NCBI RefSeq assembly: GCF_015461805.1
Contig: NZ_JACVZE010000002.1
Span: 62,001 to 126,000 of the forward strand
Direction of reading: 5' to 3'
Length of the DNA stretch: 64,000 nucleotides
Source of the DNA: Pseudomonas pisciculturae
Lineage (GTDB): Bacteria > Pseudomonadota > Gammaproteobacteria > Pseudomonadales > Pseudomonadaceae
Shown here: in pieces, positions 58,421 to 64,000 of the stretch
How positions within the stretch are numbered: position 1 is the stretch's first letter
Layout of the letters: the number at the start of each line of letters is the position of its first letter
Position numbers and translations under genes: made by a program
Notes under the pieces: model-generated
The model's database searches: none
Told to the model about the DNA's origin: nothing
The model's input: only the letters and a program-made list of their open reading frames with translations

Positions 58421-59716
58421 ATGGACGTCACCGCAACCTTAAGCTTGGGCGATCCGCTGGAACCCGCACGCAAGGCCACCGCGCAAATGCTGCAAGAGCG
58501 TGAGCGCACGTTCTCGCTGCCGCAGCCGTTTTACTCTGATGAGCGGCTGTTTGATATCGACATGCAGGAGATCTTCCAGAAAGAGTGGTTGATCGCCGGC
58601 ATGACCTGCGAGATCCCCACCAAGGGCAACTACATCACCCTGCAAATCGGCAAGAACCCGATCATCGTGATCCGTGGCGCCGAAGGCGTGGTGCATGCGT
58701 TCCACAACGTGTGCCGCCACCGTGGCTCGCGCTTGTGCACCAGCGACAAGGGCAAAGTCGCCAAGCTCGTGTGCCACTACCACCAGTGGACTTACGAGCT
58801 GGACGGCCGCCTGCTGTTCGCCGGCACCGAGATGGGCGCCGACTTCGACATGAAGCAATACGGCTTGAAGCCTGTGAACGTGAAGACTGCCGGCGGCTAC
58901 ATTTTCATCAGCCTGGCCGAAACTCCGCCGGCCATCGATGACTTCCTGTCGACGCTGAACCACTACATGGAACCCTACGACATGGAGAACACCAAGGTGG
59001 CGATTACCACCACCCTGGTCGAAAAAGCCAACTGGAAACTGGTGCTGGAAAACAACCGCGAGTGCTACCACTGCAACGCGTCGCACCCGGAGCTGTTGAA
59101 AACCTTGCTGGAATGGGACGACGTCACCGACCCCCGCGCCGACCAGGCCTTCAAGGACCACGTGGCCGCTTCGGCCGCTGCCTGGGATGCCGAAAAGATC
59201 CCTTACGCCCACGCCAGCTTCGGCCTGCGTAACCGCATCGTGCGCATGCCATTGCTCAAGGGCACCGTATCGATGACCCTGGACGGCAAACAGGGTTGCC
59301 AAAAATTGATGGGCCGCATCAAGAACCCCGACCTGGGCTCGATGCGCATCCTGCACCTGCCCCACTCGTGGAACCACTGCATGGGCGACCACATCATCGT
59401 GTTCACCGTGTGGCCGATCAGCGCCCAGGAAACCATCGTCACGACCAAGTGGATCGTGCACAAGGACGCTGTTGAAGGCGTGGACTACGACGTGGAGCGC
59501 ATGCGCCAGGTGTGGGACGCCACCAACGACCAGGACCGTCGCCTGGCCGAAGAGAACCAACGCGGCATCAACTCCACCGCCTACCAGCCAGGGCCGTATT
59601 CAAAGACCTATGAGTTTGGCGTGGTGAACTTCGTGGACTGGTACAGCGAACGCCTGCTCAGCAACCTGGGCGCGGCGCCGGCGCCGTACCTTAAAGGCGT
59701 CGCCGCCCACGAATAA
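58421..59716 (+). CDS. gbcA: GbcA, glycine betaine monooxygenase oxygenase component
   Basis: 431-aa Rieske non-heme iron oxygenase that demethylates glycine betaine to dimethylglycine. The Rieske ligands are CRHRGSRLC (C-x-H) and CHYHQW (C-x2-H); mononuclear iron ligands lie in NRECYHCNASHPE with a later acidic residue in DVERMRQVWDATNDQDRR. ATG 58421 matches the known N-terminus MDVTATLSLGDPLEPARK; an in-frame ATG at 58400 is an alternative. Confidence 0.95.
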   Translation: MDVTATLSLGDPLEPARKATAQMLQERERTFSLPQPFYSDERLFDIDMQEIFQKEWLIAGMTCEIPTKGNYITLQIGKNPIIVIRGAEGVVHAFHNVCRHRGSRLCTSDKGKVAKLVCHYHQWTYELDGRLLFAGTEMGADFDMKQYGLKPVNVKTAGGYIFISLAETPPAIDDFLSTLNHYMEPYDMENTKVAITTTLVEKANWKLVLENNRECYHCNASHPELLKTLLEWDDVTDPRADQAFKDHVAASAAAWDAEKIPYAHASFGLRNRIVRMPLLKGTVSMTLDGKQGCQKLMGRIKNPDLGSMRILHLPHSWNHCMGDHIIVFTVWPISAQETIVTTKWIVHKDAVEGVDYDVERMRQVWDATNDQDRRLAEENQRGINSTAYQPGPYSKTYEFGVVNFVDWYSERLLSNLGAAPAPYLKGVAAHE

Positions 59717-59752
59717 CTGACACTCACAGATCAAACTGTGAATACAGGCTTA

Positions 59753-59841
59753 TGTGGGAGGGGGCTTGCCCCCGGTAGCGGTGTGCCAGTCTGAGTATTT
59801 CTCACTGGTCCACTGCCATCGGGGGCAAGCCCCCTCCCACA
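59753..59841. repeat. REPIN, GGGGGCTTGCCCCC type
   Basis: TGTGGGAGGGGGCTTGC... with CCGGTAG and its complement, spacer GTGCCAGTCTGAGTATTTCT. It follows gbcA directly and marks the left edge of the non-coding region that extends to 60584. Confidence 0.88.
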
Positions 59842-59916
59842 TTGGGCTCTGCACAATGTTCAAAATTTGAGCAACTCCCACGAAAGCCACTAATCCTCTG
59901 CCTTACAGCCTTTGCC

Positions 59917-60470
59917 CAACAACTTATCCACAGAGCCACCCACAGCAATTGTGGGCAAGTGCATGGCTGTATCGAAATTAAATCAAGAAAATCCGTGACT
60001 TATTCAACTTCACGGTTTTAACCCACACCTGATCAATTATTAACCAAACCTCCAAGAACCCTGTATTCCGTGGCCTGTAGCGGTACGCAAACACCTTATC
60101 CACAGAAGCGCCAACAGACTTTGGGTGTAACTTTGCCAGCGTTGTGGAAAACCCCGCCAAACCTTCATAAACCGGGGGCCTGAGCGTTTTCATTCTCATC
60201 CAGCAGCACTTTGATCAATTTTTAACCAGAACCATGAAAGCCTTTAAACATATGGCCTGTAGCCGATAGCAAACATCTTATCCACAGAAGCGCCAACAGA
60301 CTTTGGGGGCAAGTTAAAAGTGGATCACGCGCTTATCCACACAAAAATGCTCGTAAAAACCGTCACTTAGCCTGGTCATTTTTCGTACAAGGGCCTGTAA
60401 CCCTTTATTCATATGGCCTGTGGGCAACCACGAACACCTTATCCACAGCTGCGCTCACAGCAATTGTGGG
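59917..60470 (+). repeat. Tandem degenerate repeats with five perfect DnaA boxes
   Basis: TTATCCACA occurs at 59924, 60096, 60278, 60333 and 60439, all in the plus orientation. Four of them sit in units about 160-180 bases apart that share TGATCAATT(A/T)TTAACC, then ATGGCCTGT(A/G)G, then AACA(C/T)CTTATCCACAG and (C)CAACAGACTTTGGG or CACAGCAATTGTGGG. On the other strand the units read as related peptides (VDK-F...RPY), but no convincing gene is present. The region lies in the 868-base gap between gbcA and the first pseudopilin gene. Confidence 0.85.
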
Positions 60471-60584
60471 TAAACCATCAACTGTACAAAAAACATCCTG
60501 CATCTACACTCTCCCTTGCAGTTCATTTCACATGCCTGGGTTAATGCGGAAGTCCTTGGCGGGATTACAGGAGAGACGACGGTG

Positions 60585-61079
60585 ATGCGGCAGGGTCAAA
60601 CCAGCCATCACTACGCCACAGGTTTTACGCTGATTGAATTACTACTGACGCTGGCCCTGTTGGCCACGCTCGCGACAGTGGCTTATCCGCTGACGGCATT
60701 GATGGGTAAACGCGATCGGGAATTGGACTTGCAACGTTCATTGCGGGAGGTTCGCCGCGCCATCGATTTGTATAAAGAAGCCAGCGACGACGGGCGCATT
60801 GAAAAGAGCGTCACCGACTCGGGTTATCCACCCACCCTGCAAGTGCTGGTTGCAGGGGTCACCGATAAAACCAACCTGCAAGGCAACAAACTCTATTTCC
60901 TGCGACGCATTCCCCGCGACCCGGTGTGTGAATGCCCCGAACGTGCGCCCGAACAAACCTGGCAACTGCGCAGCTACAAGAGCACCGCCGACAACCCACA
61001 AGAGGGAGAAGATGTATTCGACGTTTCATCCCGCAGCACCCGGGAGAGTTTGAATGGAACGTCATACAGCCAGTGGTAA
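60585..61079 (+). CDS. Pseudopilin 1 (type II secretion/pilin-like)
   Basis: 164-aa protein with a prepilin leader and processing site (HHYATG|FTLIELLLTL, E5 present) and a hydrophobic N-terminal helix (LLATLATVAYPLTALMG). The C-terminal part has LYFLRRIPRDPVCECPERAP, a motif shared with the next two genes. It is probably a minor pseudopilin of a GspG-like set. The start is uncertain: ATG 60585 or GTG 60582; AGGAG at 60569-60573 fits either. Confidence 0.78.
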   Translation: MRQGQTSHHYATGFTLIELLLTLALLATLATVAYPLTALMGKRDRELDLQRSLREVRRAIDLYKEASDDGRIEKSVTDSGYPPTLQVLVAGVTDKTNLQGNKLYFLRRIPRDPVCECPERAPEQTWQLRSYKSTADNPQEGEDVFDVSSRSTRESLNGTSYSQW

Positions 61080-61434
61080 TCGGGGTTTTACCCTGATCGA
61101 GTTGCTGGTGGTCATGGCCATCATCGCCACCCTCATGACCCTGGTGACGCCCCAGTATTTCCGCCAGCACGCCAAGGCCCAAGAAACCGTGCTGCGCCAT
61201 AACCTGTCGTCAATCCGCCAGGCGCTGGACCAATACCGTGAAGACCACGGCGCGAATCCCGAATCACTGCAAGCCCTGGTAGACCGCCGCTACCTGCGCG
61301 AAATCCCCGTAGACCCCGTGACCGGCAAGCGCGACACCTGGCAACTGCAACCCTCCGACGAGCAAGGCCTGGGCGACGTACGCAGCGGCGCGCCCGGCAC
61401 CGCCAAAGACGGGAGTGCCTATGCCGACTGGTAA
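61054..61434 (+). CDS. Pseudopilin 2 (GspG-like)
   Basis: 126-aa protein with prepilin site SGNRG|FTLIELLVVM, helix IIATLMTLVTPQYFRQH, and C-terminal YLREIPVDPVTGKRDTWQL. The pattern xLRxxPxDPxTG is shared by this trio and is typical of GspG-type cores. It overlaps pseudopilin 1 by 26 bases, so they are coupled. Confidence 0.85.
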   Translation: MERHTASGNRGFTLIELLVVMAIIATLMTLVTPQYFRQHAKAQETVLRHNLSSIRQALDQYREDHGANPESLQALVDRRYLREIPVDPVTGKRDTWQLQPSDEQGLGDVRSGAPGTAKDGSAYADW

Positions 61435-61927
61435 GCAGCGCCAGCATGGCTCGGTGTTCATGGGCATGTTGGTGACGGTGGCCGTAGTGGCCGTGATGCT
61501 GATGGAAGTGGGCACGCTGTGGTCCAGCGTGTTGCAGCGCGAGCGCGAGTTGGAATTGCTGGCACGCGGCAATGAAATCCGCCGGGCGATTGGGTTGTAT
61601 TACCGGGAGGGCAATATGTTTCCCAAGTCCCTCGAAGACCTGGTGCTCGACCGACGCCAGCCTACGATCAAGCGCTACCTGCGCAAGGTCTACACCGACC
61701 CCATGACCGGCACCACCGACTGGGGTGTGGTTGAAGGGCCCGGTGAAACCATCATGGGTGTGTTCAGCAATGCCAAGGGCACGCCGTTTAAACAAGGCAA
61801 TTTCATAGCCGCCAATCAACGTTTTACAGGGCAAGGTAGTTATCAAGGGTGGGTGTTTCTGTATGGCTCTGTACAGAGTAATCCTGCAACCCGCGTCGCT
61901 CCCATGGGAGATCAGCCAAACCAATGA
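61421..61927 (+). CDS. Pseudopilin 3 with a non-canonical N-terminus
   Basis: 168-aa protein with an N-terminal hydrophobic helix (VFMGMLVTVAVVAVMLMEVG) after KQRQHGS, but with no G|FTLxE site and no Glu at position 5. The C-terminal YLRKVYTDPMTGTTDWGVV is shared with its neighbours. It resembles GspK/GspX-type minor pseudopilins that lack E5, or may be anchored without processing. It overlaps pseudopilin 2 by 14 bases; GGGAG lies 6 bases before ATG 61421. Confidence 0.75.
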   Translation: MPTGKQRQHGSVFMGMLVTVAVVAVMLMEVGTLWSSVLQRERELELLARGNEIRRAIGLYYREGNMFPKSLEDLVLDRRQPTIKRYLRKVYTDPMTGTTDWGVVEGPGETIMGVFSNAKGTPFKQGNFIAANQRFTGQGSYQGWVFLYGSVQSNPATRVAPMGDQPNQ

Positions 61928-62000
61928 TGTATTGCACTTAACACACTGATCGTTCCAGCAGTTCGGAACTTGTTTATCTGAATTGAAGGTGGACTAGAGC

Positions 62001-63506
62001 ATGAATAATTTATTGCGAACCCTACGTTTTTATCTTAAGTGGGCACTGGCGGGAATTGCCTTGATTCCGGCACTGGCATTGGCCCATGTAGCCACCGACA
62101 TACCGGTGGCGCGGCAGTTACATTGTTATGTCCAGCCGGATTTCTGGAGTAACCCGAAAGACCCCGGTTGCAAACTACTCAACGAAGTCAGTGGCACCTA
62201 CCCTGGGCAACAATGGAACGAAGTGGCCAAGTTGATCGAAGACTATAACAACCAGGCTACCGTCGAACGCTTAATTCCTGACGGCAAGCTTTGCTCCGCT
62301 GCCGACCCGCAGAAAGCGGGTCTCGACCGACCTTCTGCCAATTGGTACAAAACCCCCATGACGCCAAAAAACGGCTTCGTGGAAGTGCGAATTGCAGGCA
62401 CTGCCCCTCACGTCAGCAGCATCGTAGAAATTTACTTGAGCAAACCCGGTTATAACCCCGCGACAACGCCGTTGAAATGGAGTGACCTTGAATTGGTTCA
62501 CAAGGAAACCGTCACCGTCGCACGGACCGATTGGACTCCCCCCTCTCTAATAGGCGGTCTGCCAGGTAACTTCGTATTCAAAGTAGCCGTCCCCGCCGGA
62601 CGCTCGGGCGATGCCGTGCTGTTCTCTCGATTCCAGCGAATAGATCCTGCTGGTGAGGGCTTCTACAACTGCAGCGATATCACGCTTCACAACGATGGCC
62701 CCACCCCTACACCCGAATGGCACGCCAAAGGGCTTTTCCAACCGCCTGGGTTTAATCCAAAAGTGGGCGACAAAATTCACTTTCGGGTACTGGGGTCAAG
62801 CAAGTCGCATGACGAAGTCGTAGATATTATGTATCCCGTTACCGATGCCAACCCAATCGTCTGGGGCCCGGGGTTGGTGCAAGCGTTGTCATCCTCAAAA
62901 GCGATTGTTCAGATAGGCGAATTGAAGGGCACAAGCATCGTCTACAACACTGCAGAGCCTGCAAACAACCAGATCTACCTCGCGGACGAGAACGCCTCTA
63001 AAGCGATGTCGATCATTGCTGGAGAAGACCCAGGGCCTGTCAACCCTGCGCCGCCGATTGCACGGATTACCGGGCCAACCACATTGACGTCCGGGCAAGC
63101 CTATACATTCAACGGCACTGGATCGACAGGCAGCAACGGACCATTGCTCTACCAATGGGCCGTTCTTGGGCAAGAGGGTGCAACTAATGGCAGCACTGTC
63201 AGCGGCAAAGCTTACAAGGTCACTGTACCGACCAAGTTCGAGGCACGCCTACTTGTGAAAGACCAACAAAATAGCAAGAGCCACGATACGTTCCTCGAGT
63301 ACACCATCGTGCCAAGTGGTGGTGGCGAAGAATACCCGGCTTATGTAGAAGGCACCGCCTATAAAGCCGGCGATAAAGTGACCAACATCGGTGAAAACTA
63401 TGAGTGCAAACCCTGGCCGTACACCAGCTGGTGCGCAGGCGCTAGAGAAGTTTATGGCCCAGGCGAAGGCAGGGCGTGGCAAGAAGCCTGGAACAAAATT
63501 CCGTGA
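62001..63506 (+). CDS. Secreted AA10-type lytic polysaccharide monooxygenase with PKD-like and chitin-binding domains
   Basis: 501-aa protein. The signal peptide ends LIPALALA before His29 (HVATDIPVARQLHCYVQPD), so the mature protein starts with the histidine that LPMOs use for copper; the second brace His is His137 in AGTAPHVSS, and EGFYNCSDITLHN carries the likely axial aromatic residue. A PKD-like domain (about 350-440, PPIARITGPTTLTSGQAYTF) and a C-terminal CBM5/12-like domain (YVEGTAYKAGDKVTN, CKPWPYTSWCAG) follow. It should oxidise chitin or a similar polymer outside the cell; P. aeruginosa CbpD, a type II secretion substrate, is comparable. Confidence 0.82.
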   Translation: MNNLLRTLRFYLKWALAGIALIPALALAHVATDIPVARQLHCYVQPDFWSNPKDPGCKLLNEVSGTYPGQQWNEVAKLIEDYNNQATVERLIPDGKLCSAADPQKAGLDRPSANWYKTPMTPKNGFVEVRIAGTAPHVSSIVEIYLSKPGYNPATTPLKWSDLELVHKETVTVARTDWTPPSLIGGLPGNFVFKVAVPAGRSGDAVLFSRFQRIDPAGEGFYNCSDITLHNDGPTPTPEWHAKGLFQPPGFNPKVGDKIHFRVLGSSKSHDEVVDIMYPVTDANPIVWGPGLVQALSSSKAIVQIGELKGTSIVYNTAEPANNQIYLADENASKAMSIIAGEDPGPVNPAPPIARITGPTTLTSGQAYTFNGTGSTGSNGPLLYQWAVLGQEGATNGSTVSGKAYKVTVPTKFEARLLVKDQQNSKSHDTFLEYTIVPSGGGEEYPAYVEGTAYKAGDKVTNIGENYECKPWPYTSWCAGAREVYGPGEGRAWQEAWNKIP

Positions 63507-63561
63507 TTCGCCGTCGTACTATCGCCTATTCAGTATTGAATAAGCGTTAGCGCCAAACGTT

Positions 63562-63587
63562 ATAGGGCGCCTCAAGGCGCCTTATAT
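63562..63587 (+). terminator. Possible hairpin after the LPMO gene
   Basis: GGCGCC-TCAA-GGCGCC with flanking AT pairs (ATAG...CTTAT) can form a stable stem 55-80 bases beyond the LPMO stop. There is no T run after it, so termination is uncertain. The rest of the 206-base gap shows nothing. Confidence 0.4.
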
Positions 63588-63712
63588 CGAGCACCGCTAC
63601 AGTTCAATATGTACTTGTTGTAACGCAGTTCTACCGGCGGTGCCCGCTCAACAGCGGGCCGGGAGAGTTATTTACAACCGCCTTACCTTGGCACTCCCAA
63701 CAGGGTATCCCC

Positions 63713-64000
63713 ATGCGCGCATCCGAACTTATCCACAGCTCAAATCGTGGCTTCACTTTACTGGAGCTACTGGTCGTCCTGCTGATCATCGCCCTGCTCG
63801 CCGGCTACGTCGGCCCGAAGATGTTCGACCGACTCGAACTCGCCAAAATCCAAACCGCCCAAGGCCAGATGAAATCGCTGGCTGATGCCTTGAACCAGTA
63901 CCGCTTGGACAACGGCAACTATCCCGATGAAACCCTGGGCCTGAACGCGCTCACCACCCGGCCCGCCAACACAAACAACTGGCAAGGCCCGTACCTGAAG
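63713..64000 (+). CDS. GspG-type major pseudopilin, 5' part (gene runs off the window)
   Basis: The first 96 codons are present without a stop. The prepilin site is SSNRG|FTLLELLVVLL, followed by the GspG-type helix IALLAGYVGPKMFDRLELA and QMKSLADALNQYRLDNGNYP, then TLGLNALTTRPANTNNWQGP, the strongest GspG signature in the cluster. It is the likely major pseudopilin of a type II secretion system whose other genes lie beyond 64000. Confidence 0.88.
   Translation, partial: MRASELIHSSNRGFTLLELLVVLLIIALLAGYVGPKMFDRLELAKIQTAQGQMKSLADALNQYRLDNGNYPDETLGLNALTTRPANTNNWQGPYLK

Noticed and set aside
59978..60199. 73-codon minus-strand frame as a gene
   Set aside because: It is formed by one repeat unit, and the other units give only degenerate related frames.
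59917..60470. Chromosomal origin of replication
   Set aside because: No dnaA, dnaN, recF, gyrB, rpmH or partition genes are present and no AT-rich unwinding element is clear.

Overview
The window is chromosomal DNA of a Pseudomonas, most likely of the P. fluorescens group. It has high GC content, Pseudomonas-type gene families and operon structures (pqqBCDE, bioBFHCD, creBCD, soxBDAG with purU/fdhA, gbcA/gbcB), and 13 REPIN-type palindromic repeats of the GTGGGAG(G/C)... family seen in fluorescent pseudomonads. There are no rRNA or tRNA genes, no CRISPR array, no insertion sequence and no prophage. Most of the window is core genome; the accessory-looking parts are a decayed toxin-antitoxin module, one frameshifted gene and the right-hand end.

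Layout: (1) 1-3136, pqqBCDE for the PQQ cofactor, with a terminator-like hairpin at the extreme left that would separate pqqA (outside the window) from pqqB. (2) 3142-6667, a Pmp3-like membrane peptide, a HigB/HigA-type toxin-antitoxin pair whose toxin frame is broken by one in-frame TGA, a class III aminotransferase and a divergent LysR regulator. (3) 6895-13960, three paralogous acyl-CoA dehydrogenases on the minus strand with a membrane-anchored diguanylate cyclase between them. (4) 14290-20937, a small flagellar-rod-like protein, the biotin operon bioB-F-H-C-D (minus), comF and a ModE-type regulator. (5) 21017-32437, a Tat-exported PhoX-type phosphatase, a YihE/SrkA-like kinase, RarD, a GcvR-like ACT protein, malate synthase G, a frameshifted hypothetical gene, a response regulator, a cNMP/CBS/nucleotidyltransferase protein and a DEDDh exonuclease. 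(6) 32538-37980, an iron cell-surface signalling unit (ECF sigma, FecR, TonB receptor with STN domain, probably FiuIRA) followed by a PepSY membrane protein and a 60-aa membrane peptide. (7) 38122-45850, a GST, creBCD with a retropepsin-like protein, a PlsC acyltransferase, a DUF2780 protein, a truncated RskA-like protein and an orphan. (8) 45919-59716, the one-carbon/glycine betaine locus: fdhA, purU, soxGADB, glyA, a TraX-like protein, threonine aldolase and divergent gbcB/gbcA. (9) 59717-64000, a non-coding stretch with tandem degenerate repeats carrying five perfect DnaA boxes, then three small pseudopilin genes, a secreted AA10-type LPMO with PKD-like and chitin-binding domains, and the start of a gspG-type major pseudopilin that runs off the window.

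How the genes work together: GbcAB demethylates glycine betaine to dimethylglycine, SoxBDAG oxidises sarcosine to glycine with one-carbon transfer to tetrahydrofolate, PurU and GlyA handle the folate-bound units, FdhA oxidises free formaldehyde, and threonine aldolase interconverts glycine and threonine, so region 8 is one metabolic unit. The right end looks like a type II secretion locus with its own polysaccharide-oxidising cargo.

The observations I consider most worth checking are the DnaA-box repeat cluster at 59917-60470, the pseudopilin trio plus LPMO, the toxin broken by a single TGA, and the REPIN at 38769-38887 whose two arms carry mirror copies of the same 16-base insertion.
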